Made by a program: the position numbers and the translations under genes. Shown here piece by piece: positions 1 through 6,465 of a stretch of 11,098 nucleotides of DNA. The first letter of the stretch is position 1. Every line of letters starts with the position of its first letter. The notes under the pieces are model-generated. The model made no database searches and was not told the DNA's origin. It saw only the letters and a list, made by a program, of their open reading frames with translations. Source of the stretch: Blastocatellia bacterium (GTDB taxonomy: Bacteria; Acidobacteriota; Blastocatellia; Pyrinomonadales; Pyrinomonadaceae); the NCBI GenBank assembly GCA_003175865.1, contig PSRF01000068.1, forward strand, positions 1 through 11,098, in the 5' to 3' direction.

Positions 1-196
1 AAATGCGAACGGACGCGTTTGTAAGCTAATCCATGACATTAAATTTCATTTTCAACACCTTGTCTTATAAGGATCTGGTGTGCCTGTTGGTGTGCCAACT
101 AGATTAGATGAGGCTTATTATCACTCGTTGTAGCCAACAGAGTTGCAAACTAAATCACGTATTGCTAACGTGTCTCGCCTATGCAAACAGGGGAAG
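1..196. other. Non-coding stretch, probable end of an integrated element
   Basis: No convincing gene is visible: all frames are short or closed, and the small open frame over 108-296 runs through the tRNA remnant and has no ribosome binding site. The stretch holds a 9-base direct repeat (76-84 and 88-96) and a small hairpin, CACGT at 156-160 pairing with ACGTG at 168-172. It ends exactly where similarity to a tRNA-His 3' half begins. By the usual geometry of integration into tRNA 3' ends, this side of the remnant is the element and the far side is the chromosome. An integrase gene should lie further left but is not in the window. Confidence 0.4.
76..96 (+). repeat. Tandem 9-base direct repeat, 12-base period
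   Basis: TGGTGTGCC occurs at 76-84 and again at 88-96, separated by TGT. Closely spaced direct repeats near an attachment site can be arm-type or excisionase binding sites of tyrosine recombinases. Here that role is only an inference from the tRNA remnant about 100 bases away. Confidence 0.45.
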
Positions 197-246
197 CTTG
201 ATTGTGGATCAAGAGGTCGTCGGTTCGAGCCCGACTAGCCGCCCCA
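197..246 (+). pseudogene. 3' half of tRNA-His (GTG), probable attachment-site scar
   Basis: The sequence folds as the 3' part of a tRNA. The anticodon arm is CTTGA (197-201), loop TTGTGGA with anticodon GTG at 204-206, and TCAAG (209-213). A 5-base variable loop follows (214-218), then the T arm GTCGG / TTCGAGC / CCGAC (219-235), the 3' acceptor strand TAGCCGC (236-242), discriminator C243 and an encoded CCA (244-246). C73 is the discriminator typical of bacterial tRNA-His. The matching 5' acceptor strand (GCGGCTA) and the D arm are absent upstream; the nearest similar string, TCGCCTA, matches 5 of 7 bases and leaves no room for a D arm. The gene cannot be a functional tRNA as it stands. The break just before the anticodon stem is typical of tyrosine-recombinase integration at tRNA genes, which leaves a 3' copy at one end of the element. 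Confidence 0.8.
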
Positions 247-288
247 ACCAATCTTCAAGTACCGTCCCATCACAAACCAGGAGATTCA

Positions 289-555
289 ATGCCTGACGAA
301 CAACGAGTAGCAAACAACTCCCAAACTTATGCTGTGGGCGCCGAAGATTTTGAGTTTGAGGCTCTTCAGCAAGAGAACGGTCAGGCAACTGTTATCAAAT
401 TCAGACTTGATGATCCGAGGTATCACGCGGGCGACGTTCTAGTTGTCTTGAGTGGTAGTGAGATTCACTTTCACGGGATGATCGGACAGATCTTAGACGG
501 ATTTGCAATCGCTAGTGATCATCGCGGCTCCCTACTTCCGGCCACGGTGCAATAA
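289..555 (+). CDS. Small acidic hypothetical protein (88 aa)
   Basis: The product is not recognised. The ATG at 289 is preceded by AGGAG at 279-283 with five bases between, a good ribosome binding site. An upstream in-frame TTG at 202 lies inside the tRNA remnant and is unlikely to be the start. The protein is soluble, with no signal peptide or membrane segment. Its first half is polar and acidic (EDFEFEALQQENGQ) and its second half alternates hydrophobic and glycine residues (GDVLVVLSGSEIHFHGMIGQ), which suggests a small beta-rich fold. It contains no cysteine. It starts 42 bases after the tRNA-His remnant, so it is probably the first host gene beyond the integration site. It ends six bases before the end of the convergent VWFA-related gene. 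Confidence 0.65.
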   Translation: MPDEQRVANNSQTYAVGAEDFEFEALQQENGQATVIKFRLDDPRYHAGDVLVVLSGSEIHFHGMIGQILDGFAIASDHRGSLLPATVQ

Positions 556-561
556 CTCAAC

Positions 562-1527
562 TCACCTCGTATAACCAGTTGGAAACGCAACCTTGACACC
601 TGGCGTTGAAGACTTAACTTCAACGCGATGGAAGCCTTTGTTTAGGTGTGTGGAAAGAAATGTAAGTGCGGCCTGTCTCTCCAGCGATTCATTCAGCTCT
701 GTGAGAAATGGATTGAAACTCACAGGAGCACCGGTCCCTTGAAAGAAAGCGTGGCCACCGGTTTCAGTTGCAAGCTTCTGAAGCGAACTCTGTGCATTTC
801 CGACCAGGATTAGGTTTCCTTGAGAACCGATTGTAGGCGCATAGAATCCGTAAACAGCAACGCTTCGTTTCTGCGCCTCATTGATAGCTCGTTGGAGATC
901 GACGCTCTGAGACGGAGTCGATGAATCGATGCCGTGGGAGACATCCAATCCGTCCGAGATCAAAAGAATTGCGCGCCGTCCCAACGGTTGTGAGTCAAAC
1001 CTTTTCAAACCTTCGATAACTTCAACGTACGGGTTGTAAGGTGCCGCGCTGGCGAATCCCACCGGAGGGCGAAGAGCCTTCGCTGCCTTTTCGAGATCGG
1101 CGGTGAACTTTTGGCGCACTTGTATGCTGCCTGTCCGCAAATAGCCAATCATTACTCGCGACCCCTTTGGAAGCTCTCTCACAAAGTTCGCTAGTGGCTT
1201 TATTTCATTTGAAATTGAGGAAACAAGATCGTCCTGGATCAAAATCGCTAACGAGATTGGAAAGCTGGGTTCGCGACCACGAATTGAAATGATGCTCTGT
1301 GTTTCGCCGTCTTCGCTTACAACTAAATCTATGCCCTGAAGTTCAGGTTCTGGCTGGGCCTCCTTAATGCGAATTGTCAGCGGGATCGTGACTGGTCTGC
1401 CCGGAGTTCGAGAGGAGTTGCCTGAGTTAATCTGTGATTGCCCAAGCGTCAAGTCGGAACTAAAGACGATTGCAATCGCCACGGTCACGAGGTACTTCAA
1501 AACGAGACTTGGTCGCAGTGTTTTCAT
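562..1527 (-). CDS. Secreted VWFA-related Acidobacterial-domain protein
   Basis: This 321-residue protein has a signal peptide: residues 1-29 run from MKTLRPS through a hydrophobic stretch (VTVAIAIVF) to a likely cleavage near LTLGQ. A von Willebrand A-like domain follows, with the pattern of proteins named 'VWFA-related Acidobacterial domain': VVSEDGETQSI at about 69-79, the first strand SLAILIQDD at about 92-100, and ILLISDGLDVSHG near 187-199. The metal-ion site is degenerate: where DxSxS is expected the sequence reads QDDLVSS, so the first serine is leucine. The protein is probably an exported binding or scaffold protein rather than an enzyme. The ATG at 1527 has only a weak purine-rich site upstream (GAAAGAGAAA). 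A consensus TATAAT on the same strand lies at 1563-1558. Downstream it converges with the 88-residue gene, six bases apart. Specific ligand unknown. Confidence 0.85.
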   Translation of the reverse strand: MKTLRPSLVLKYLVTVAIAIVFSSDLTLGQSQINSGNSSRTPGRPVTIPLTIRIKEAQPEPELQGIDLVVSEDGETQSIISIRGREPSFPISLAILIQDDLVSSISNEIKPLANFVRELPKGSRVMIGYLRTGSIQVRQKFTADLEKAAKALRPPVGFASAAPYNPYVEVIEGLKRFDSQPLGRRAILLISDGLDVSHGIDSSTPSQSVDLQRAINEAQKRSVAVYGFYAPTIGSQGNLILVGNAQSSLQKLATETGGHAFFQGTGAPVSFNPFLTELNESLERQAALTFLSTHLNKGFHRVEVKSSTPGVKVAFPTGYTR

Positions 1528-1557
1528 CGCGTTTCTCTTTCAAACTTAAGGGGCAGC

Positions 1558-1563
1558 ATTATA
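1558..1563 (-). promoter_or_regulatory. Candidate -10 box for the VWFA-related gene
   Basis: Read on the minus strand these bases are TATAAT, a perfect sigma-70 -10 hexamer, 30 bases upstream of the ATG at 1527. No good -35 hexamer lies 16-18 bases further upstream. The 127-base gap (1528-1654) is divergent and also holds a 6-base inverted repeat (GGCTCG at 1566-1571, CGAGCC at 1595-1600). Confidence 0.45.
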
Positions 1564-1654
1564 CAGGCTCGTAACCTAAAAATGCTTTCCACGGCGAGCC
1601 CCTGACTGGCTTACCAGAACAGCATCGGCTAAGCTCAATGAAACACGGGTTTCA

Positions 1655-2434
1655 ATGGTAGAGGCCACAGGAAAACTTTCTTCAAAAGACACGGCAATGG
1701 CCAGGTTGCTGAAATTTGCTCCATGGCTCGCCCTGATCCTGACGACATTCCCAGTTCCGGTAGTCTTCCTTGTTCTGTTTTTATTGTCCGAAGCTACCGA
1801 ATCGGCCGCTATCTACCTACTTCTGGCTGGACTGTCTCTAGCGGCTGGCGCAGCCCTGGGCCTCCTGATTTCCCTGATACTGGTAATTTACCGAAGACAC
1901 TGGCTGGCCCAACTGAGGGACCGTTTAGCATCCGATGGAATCACGGCGAATGAGGTTGTCTGGTTCCGTTCTGAACTTACCTCATCAGAACGGGCGGCGT
2001 TGGACGAAATAAAGCAAACCAACCCCCTGCTTGCTGACGCTTACCTTGACACCCTTGCCAGCAGGCTAACAGCTTCCAGAATAATCTCTCGAAGCAAACG
2101 CGAAATCCTCAAGGTGGAGCGACGAATCAATCGTGCCCGCACTCTCGGGACCAATGAAGCGAACGCATTGCAACAAGAATTGGAAGGAGACCGCACGAGA
2201 CTCGACCAAATTCGACAGAATGCAAATGAGCACTTAATGAAAGCGCGGACTCAACTTCAGGTGATAGAAGCGACGGCAAGCAGGAAGCTCAATGAGACAG
2301 AGACCAATTTGATGATGCAGCGATTGGGATCGGCAGAAGATACACTTCCACTCGTATTGGAAATAGCCCGGATGGAGCAACAGGTACTGCGTGAGTCGCG
2401 TGACGATCACAAACTCCAATCCAGCACAGACTAA
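1655..2434 (+). CDS. Two-helix membrane protein with cytoplasmic coiled coil
   Basis: The product is not recognised by function. The 259 residues show two hydrophobic helices at about 22-45 and 51-79. Arginines after the second helix (YRRHW) indicate that the C-terminal part is cytoplasmic. From about 145 to 240 the chain is highly charged and helical with a heptad-like pattern (KVERRINRAR, LEGDRTRLDQ), consistent with a coiled coil. A conserved-looking segment, SELTSSERAALDEIKQTNP, sits near 106-124. The architecture suggests a membrane-anchored scaffold or oligomerising protein. The start is uncertain: neither the ATG at 1655 nor the in-frame ATG at 1697 (MARLLK) has a clear ribosome binding site, and the first keeps the longer N-terminus. 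It is divergent from the VWFA-related gene. Its TAA overlaps the stop codon of the next, convergent gene. Confidence 0.8.
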   Translation: MVEATGKLSSKDTAMARLLKFAPWLALILTTFPVPVVFLVLFLLSEATESAAIYLLLAGLSLAAGAALGLLISLILVIYRRHWLAQLRDRLASDGITANEVVWFRSELTSSERAALDEIKQTNPLLADAYLDTLASRLTASRIISRSKREILKVERRINRARTLGTNEANALQQELEGDRTRLDQIRQNANEHLMKARTQLQVIEATASRKLNETETNLMMQRLGSAEDTLPLVLEIARMEQQVLRESRDDHKLQSSTD

Positions 2435-3234
2435 TTCTTTAGACTCGTCAGCCTGTAAATCCCAGGGCCGAGCCTTTCAGCAAATCCTTCATCAACTAAC
2501 GCCCAGTTACCCAATCCGGCATCAGGTGAACTCAAACCCGTAACTCGCGCTAGTTCCCCCCTAAACGTCATGCCGGCGCCGTTTAGGTAAGCACGAGCTA
2601 TTTCTCGCAATGACTCTTCTTTGCTCGGTTTTGTCTTCATCTCATCCGAGAATCTCGCTTCCGGTATGGACCAAATGTAGTTAAAAAATGGTTCGTACAG
2701 AACTTCCGATGGGATGACCTTCATTGCTTTCTGAAGCTCGGTCATTGCTTTATCGAATCGAGCACGTTCATTAATCTTCGCTGCCGATCGCAGATCGCGT
2801 GACGCCATTTCCCATTCACTTCTCAGCACCTTCAATATTAGCTGTGCATCCTGACTAAGAACCTTCTTTTCGTCCTTCCGACTAACACCCCAAAGAGAGT
2901 TGAAGAACGGAATCAGCCGCCGCGCAATAAATGTCGAATGGCCCTTAAGCAACTTTCCGTAAAAACACTGTCCCCGTCTCATGACATCGTCTTTGATGGT
3001 CCATGCCAGGCTACTCTCCGGGTCCTTCTGAACATTACGCGGCATGTGCGCGTCGCGACGACCGCACACGGCAAGGTACAGAGATGGACCGGGCCGCCGT
3101 GAATCAGTAAGAGCGGTACAAAACCCAACCTCCTCAACAAATCGCTCTGCATCGTAGACGCGTTCAACCTTCATTTCTGGATCGCGACGCCAGAATCTGT
3201 CGCGGTAACTCTCGATCTCTTCCGGTAGCTCCAT
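2431..3234 (-). CDS. Conserved protein, possibly AlkZ-related (winged-helix type)
   Basis: The protein is 267 residues from the ATG at 3234. An in-frame TTG at 3252 would add six residues; neither start has a strong ribosome binding site. It is soluble, with no signal peptide. Striking segments are GFCTALTDSRRPGPSLYLAV (about 37-56), CGRRDAHMPRNVQ (57-69), AWTIKDDVMRRG and LRSEWEMASRDLR. The C-terminus (FRGELARVTGLSSPDAGLGN and on) looks like a helix-turn-helix followed by a wing ending in GPGIYRL. That resembles the winged-helix DNA glycosylase group around AlkZ/YcaQ, and I recall similar proteins labelled 'AlkZ-related', but the QxQ catalytic motif of AlkZ is not evident. DNA binding is therefore an inference and enzyme activity is not supported. 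Its TAG overlaps the TAA of the convergent membrane-protein gene by two bases. Confidence 0.75.
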   Translation of the reverse strand: MELPEEIESYRDRFWRRDPEMKVERVYDAERFVEEVGFCTALTDSRRPGPSLYLAVCGRRDAHMPRNVQKDPESSLAWTIKDDVMRRGQCFYGKLLKGHSTFIARRLIPFFNSLWGVSRKDEKKVLSQDAQLILKVLRSEWEMASRDLRSAAKINERARFDKAMTELQKAMKVIPSEVLYEPFFNYIWSIPEARFSDEMKTKPSKEESLREIARAYLNGAGMTFRGELARVTGLSSPDAGLGNWALVDEGFAERLGPGIYRLTSLKN

Positions 3235-3376
3235 AATCGCGAATTCTATCAAAGTGAATGATCCCGCCTGTCAAACTGAAGGATTCGGTCAATTACGCAT
3301 TGTCTTCGAAATTGGACCAAAAACTCCTTAACTCCTTAGTTACCAACTGCCTACATACGATTCAGCAACGTGGCAC

Positions 3377-3392
3377 GGTCAGTGCACTGACC
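3377..3392. promoter_or_regulatory. 16-base perfect palindrome upstream of the protease
   Basis: GGTCAGTGCACTGACC reads the same on both strands, with no spacer, and the symmetry stops abruptly on each side. It lies 56 bases before the GTG start of the protease gene, within the divergent gap 3235-3448. A continuous palindrome of this length suits a homodimeric regulator; as RNA it could only form a tight hairpin. The same gap holds an 8-base tandem repeat, ACTCCTTA, at 3323-3330 and 3331-3338. I could not identify a convincing -35/-10 pair in it. Confidence 0.5.
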
Positions 3393-3434
3393 ACTGCGCC
3401 CGCGTTGTGTGCTTTGGGCGATTGAAGGATGGAT

Positions 3435-3440
3435 GGAGAG
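3435..3440 (+). promoter_or_regulatory. Ribosome binding site selecting the protease GTG start
   Basis: GGAGAG ends eight bases before the GTG at 3449. An upstream in-frame GTG at 3407 has no such site and would put 14 extra polar residues before the signal peptide, so 3449 is preferred. Confidence 0.6.
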
Positions 3441-3448
3441 ATAACGAC

Positions 3449-5452
3449 GTGAGACAAACGAAACGAACAAAGCGTTCGCTAGTGCTGACGATGCTGACGA
3501 TGGTCGCACTTAGCGTCGCCACTCTAGCCGGCATACTCCTGGATGATCGTGCCAGTGCAGCCCCCAAGAAATCCGGAGACCAAGAATTTAAGGGCTCTAA
3601 GATCGCATCGGACCTGGAAAAGCTGGTACGTGTCAAGAGTGGTGGCGACACCGTGAACGTCATCCTACAGCTGAATGGCAAGATGAGTGGACAACTCAAT
3701 GCGCTTCTCAGTAGCAACGGCGTCAAGATCAAGAAGAAGTTTGCTAACTTCAATTCTTTCGCCGTTGAACTCCCGGTAAGCGTCGTCAGCTCTCTCTCAG
3801 ACTTTTCAGAAGTTTCGTTTGTGTCAGTCGACAGTAAAGTCCTCAGCCTTGGTGGTCACGTCGCACACACGTCAGGCGCAGATAACGTCCGCACAATGAG
3901 TAGTGATGGAACACTTGATGGCAGCGGGATCGGAATCGCAATTATCGATTCAGGAATCTACGCGGGTCACTCTTCTTTCACAGATGCCATGACCGGCAGA
4001 TCTAGAATTGTTGTTAGCGTCGACTTCACAGGTGAGGGTCGAACAGACGATCCCTATGGACATGGCACTCACGTGGCCGCAGCCGCTGCAGGAAACGGCA
4101 TTGTTGCACAAGGTGCCTACATCGGAATTGCACCACGAGCAAACATTATCAATCTTCGCGTTTTGAACTCTGAGGGCGTGGGCTCAGTTTCAAGCTTATT
4201 GGGAGCGTTGAATTGGCTGTCAGACAATGCTGAGGCCTACAACGTTCGTGTCATCAACATGAGTCTTGGACTTCCGGCGTTTAACTCCTACAAAGTCGAT
4301 CCGGTTTGTATAGCGGTCCGCAGTCTTGTCAATCGCGGCATCATCGCCGTGGCCGCCGCCGGCAACAACGGAAAGAATTCAGCTGGTGACAAGGTTTATG
4401 GATCGATTCATTCGCCTGGTAATGAACCATCAGTTTTGACCGTTGGAGCAGTTGATACCAAGGGAACGGACGAGCGAATGGATGATTCAATTGCGACTTA
4501 CAGCTCACGCGGACCAACGCGAAGTTTCTTTACCGACGCGGATGGAGTGAAACATTACGACAATTTGATCAAGCCTGAAATTTCAGCACCCGGCAACAAA
4601 ACCATTTTCGCTGAATCACCGAATAACGTTCTGCTCAGCGAAAATCCATCCCTCGATGCAGGTGTCAGTGACATCGTCAGCCGCAAGCAAATGAGGCTGA
4701 GCGGAACTTCAATGGCATCTCCGGTTGTCGCCGGGGCGGCCGCTCTCTTGCTCGAAGTCAATCCAACGTTAACGCCGAACCTCGCCAAAGCAATTTTGAT
4801 GTATACCGCACAACAACTGCCAAATTACAACATGCTCGAACAAGGTGCAGGCGAAGTAAACATTGACGGTGCAGTACGCCTGGCGAAATTAGTCCGCACA
4901 AACCTGACGGGCTCGACCGCACTTGGATCTTCTCTCCTCACTGCCGCGGCCCCGAACGCTCAAACAACCATTACTTACACTGGTGGCAGTACAACTTTCC
5001 CATGGTCTAAAGGAATCGTTGTCGGCAGTACCTACGCTACCGGTTCATCACTCATGACGCAGTACCAACGAATTTACGGCGATGGTGTACTGCTCGGTGA
5101 CGGCGTACTGATAGGTGATGGCGTGCTGATCGGTGACAACACTATGTTCTCCGACGGCGTTCTCATCGGCGATAGCATTCCTGTCAGCGACGGAACAAGT
5201 ATGGGTGCAGGATCAGTCTTCTGTGCCACAGGTGTACTCATCGGCGATGGCGTACTCATTGGCGATGGCGTGCTGATAGGTGATGGAGTTCTTATTGGTG
5301 ACGGAGTTCTTATCGGGGACGGTGTGCTGATTGGCGATGGAGTGCTGATCGGTGACGCAGTCTCAGAATCGTTTTCCGCGCTGGTGGGTGGTGACTCCAG
5401 CGCTTCAATGCCAATCACTGTGGACAACAACACTGACTACATGGGCTTCTAG
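3449..5452 (+). CDS. Secreted S8 subtilisin-like protease with GDGVLI repeat tail
   Basis: A 667-residue serine endopeptidase of family S8, exported. Residues 1-36 form a signal peptide: RQTKRTKR, a hydrophobic core, then ASAAP at the cleavage site. Residues about 50-132 (VNVILQLNG to VSFVSVDSKV) look like an I9-type propeptide, the intramolecular chaperone and inhibitor. The catalytic domain is complete: D167 in AIIDSG, H205 in GHGTHVAA, oxyanion N306 in AAGNNG and S421 in SGTSMASP. From about 544 to 636 comes a hexapeptide-repeat region described separately, then a short tail ending YMGF. No cell-wall anchor or membrane helix is visible at the C-terminus. The GTG start is supported by GGAGAG at 3435-3440. 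The GNAT gene begins 46 bases downstream with no terminator between, so the two are probably cotranscribed. The protease call is secure; the substrate is unknown. Confidence 0.93.
   Translation: MRQTKRTKRSLVLTMLTMVALSVATLAGILLDDRASAAPKKSGDQEFKGSKIASDLEKLVRVKSGGDTVNVILQLNGKMSGQLNALLSSNGVKIKKKFANFNSFAVELPVSVVSSLSDFSEVSFVSVDSKVLSLGGHVAHTSGADNVRTMSSDGTLDGSGIGIAIIDSGIYAGHSSFTDAMTGRSRIVVSVDFTGEGRTDDPYGHGTHVAAAAAGNGIVAQGAYIGIAPRANIINLRVLNSEGVGSVSSLLGALNWLSDNAEAYNVRVINMSLGLPAFNSYKVDPVCIAVRSLVNRGIIAVAAAGNNGKNSAGDKVYGSIHSPGNEPSVLTVGAVDTKGTDERMDDSIATYSSRGPTRSFFTDADGVKHYDNLIKPEISAPGNKTIFAESPNNVLLSENPSLDAGVSDIVSRKQMRLSGTSMASPVVAGAAALLLEVNPTLTPNLAKAILMYTAQQLPNYNMLEQGAGEVNIDGAVRLAKLVRTNLTGSTALGSSLLTAAAPNAQTTITYTGGSTTFPWSKGIVVGSTYATGSSLMTQYQRIYGDGVLLGDGVLIGDGVLIGDNTMFSDGVLIGDSIPVSDGTSMGAGSVFCATGVLIGDGVLIGDGVLIGDGVLIGDGVLIGDGVLIGDGVLIGDAVSESFSALVGGDSSASMPITVDNNTDYMGF
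5078..5356 (+). repeat. Coding hexapeptide repeat (GDGVLI) in the protease tail
   Basis: An 18-base unit encodes the hexapeptide GDGVLI. The first block starts with three near-perfect units at 5078 and then holds degenerate ones that keep the six-residue spacing (GDNTMF, SDGVLI, GDSIPV, SDGTSM, GAGSVF). After CAT, which breaks the register by one residue, seven exact copies of GVLIGD run from 5231 to 5356. Codons vary freely between copies: glycine uses GGT, GGC, GGA and GGG, and leucine uses CTC, CTG and CTT. The peptide is therefore conserved while the DNA is not, which argues for selection on the protein rather than recent slippage. The pattern I-G-D-G-V-L fits the hexad rule [LIV]-[GAED]-x-x-[STAV]-x of left-handed beta-helices; a fold of that kind is an inference. 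Confidence 0.9.
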
Positions 5453-5498
5453 CAAGGTCTGCCCAACAAAAACAAAGAACAGATAAAGAGGATCCCCC

Positions 5499-6413
5499 AT
5501 GTTTCAGACCGCCGCCCTAAACATCGCGAAGAGTGACTATCGGTTCGCAACCAATCCCGTTGAGGTGACCGTTAGCCCGCTAACGCAGGGACAAGAGAAA
5601 GAAGTAATCGAGTTTCTTTCAGAACGTCCGATTCACACAGTAACGATGATGAGTATGGTGATCGACAACGGATTAGTCAGCACATTCAATCGTGGCACGT
5701 TCTACGGATGCCGTGACTTCAATGGCCGACTCGAAGGTGTTGCACTTATAGGTCACGCAACTCTTCTGGAGACAGTTTCTGACCGAGCTCTTTGTGCGTT
5801 GGCCCAAGTCGCACGCGATTGCAGCTACACTCACATGATCATGGGCGAGCAGGAACGCGTCGCCGATTTTTGGGAATACTACATTGATGCCGGCGTGGAA
5901 CGTAGGCTTGTGTGCCGCGAGTGGCTGTTTGAACTTCGCTGGCCGATGCCTGCTTCCGAACAAGTTGCAGGCCTGCGAGTTGCGACTGAGGCTGAACTCG
6001 AACAGGTGATGCCAATTCAAGCTCAACTTGCGTTTGAGGAAAGCGGCGTCGACCCAATGAAAGTTGATCCAGTAGGCTTCCGGCAAAGATGCTTGCGCCG
6101 CATTTCTCTCGGCAGGACGTGGGTCCTCGTTGAAAACGGGACTCTCATATTTAAGGCAGACGTCATTTCGGAAACTGGTGATGTCATTTACCTCGAAGGT
6201 ATCTGGGTAAAGCAAGATCGAAGACATGACGGAACTGGCGTTCGTTGCATGACTGAACTCTCGCAGAATCTGCTCAGTCGCGTGAAGTCAATCTGCTTAC
6301 TAGTTAACGAACAGAATAAACAAGCCCAGGCTTTCTATCGCAAATGTGGGTTTCTTTTCCGCGCTACTTACGAAACTGTTTTCCTTCCCAGAAAGGAGGG
6401 TGCGGCAAGTTAA
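5499..6413 (+). CDS. GNAT-family N-acetyltransferase with N-terminal extension domain
   Basis: A 304-residue cytoplasmic protein whose C-terminal half (about 155-300) is a GNAT acyl-CoA-dependent acetyltransferase. The acetyl-CoA loop RxxGxG is RHDGTG at 242-247, following the strand VIYLEGIWV. Motif B is LLVNEQNKQAQAFYRKCGF with N270, as in most GNATs. The N-terminal half (about 20-150) appears to be a second, degenerate GNAT-like domain, recalling GNAT proteins with a DUF4081-type N-terminus; its MMSMVIDNGL segment may contribute to substrate binding. The ATG at 5499 has AAAGAGGA at 5485-5492. The gene sits between the secreted protease and the sensor kinase in the same direction. Its last codons carry a strong Shine-Dalgarno-like string (6392-6399). 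The acceptor substrate (small amine or protein N-terminus) cannot be told. Confidence 0.85.
   Translation: MFQTAALNIAKSDYRFATNPVEVTVSPLTQGQEKEVIEFLSERPIHTVTMMSMVIDNGLVSTFNRGTFYGCRDFNGRLEGVALIGHATLLETVSDRALCALAQVARDCSYTHMIMGEQERVADFWEYYIDAGVERRLVCREWLFELRWPMPASEQVAGLRVATEAELEQVMPIQAQLAFEESGVDPMKVDPVGFRQRCLRRISLGRTWVLVENGTLIFKADVISETGDVIYLEGIWVKQDRRHDGTGVRCMTELSQNLLSRVKSICLLVNEQNKQAQAFYRKCGFLFRATYETVFLPRKEGAAS
6392..6399 (+). promoter_or_regulatory. Strong Shine-Dalgarno-like sequence without a matching start
   Basis: AAAGGAGG lies inside the last codons of the GNAT gene. The only start-like codon close by in the kinase frame is a GTG at 6400, directly adjacent and so unusable by normal spacing. 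The first ATG of the kinase is 66 bases further on. The string partly encodes Lys-Glu-Gly and may be coincidental, or may help ribosomes reinitiate near the GNAT stop. Confidence 0.35.
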
Positions 6414-6465
6414 TTTTCCGTTCCCCCGATCTGTCTTGATTAAAGGCCGACCCCGCCTCACCTTG

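Noticed and set aside
174..246. Complete tRNA-His gene
   Set aside because: The upstream TCGCCTA matches only 5 of 7 bases of the needed acceptor strand, and the 15 bases before the anticodon stem cannot form a D arm.
108..296. Small protein-coding frame across the tRNA remnant
   Set aside because: It has no ribosome binding site, crosses the tRNA 3' half, and its composition does not look like a protein.
3323..3338. Tandem ACTCCTTA repeat as an operator
   Set aside because: Two 8-base copies could arise by chance in an AT-rich leader, and there is no further support.
5231..5356. Possible CRISPR or DNA tandem array
   Set aside because: The periodicity is 18 bases with no spacers, and it is explained fully by a coding hexapeptide repeat.
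5074..5433. Antisense open frame with repeated Ser-Thr-Pro motifs opposite the protease tail
   Set aside because: It is the mirror of the GDGVLI-coding repeat: the 18-base periodicity keeps the opposite frame free of stops. It has no ribosome binding site and the sense strand clearly carries the gene.
5673..6227. 184-residue open frame on the minus strand inside the GNAT gene
   Set aside because: It lies opposite a gene with clear GNAT motifs and has no recognisable domain or ribosome binding site, so it is a shadow frame.
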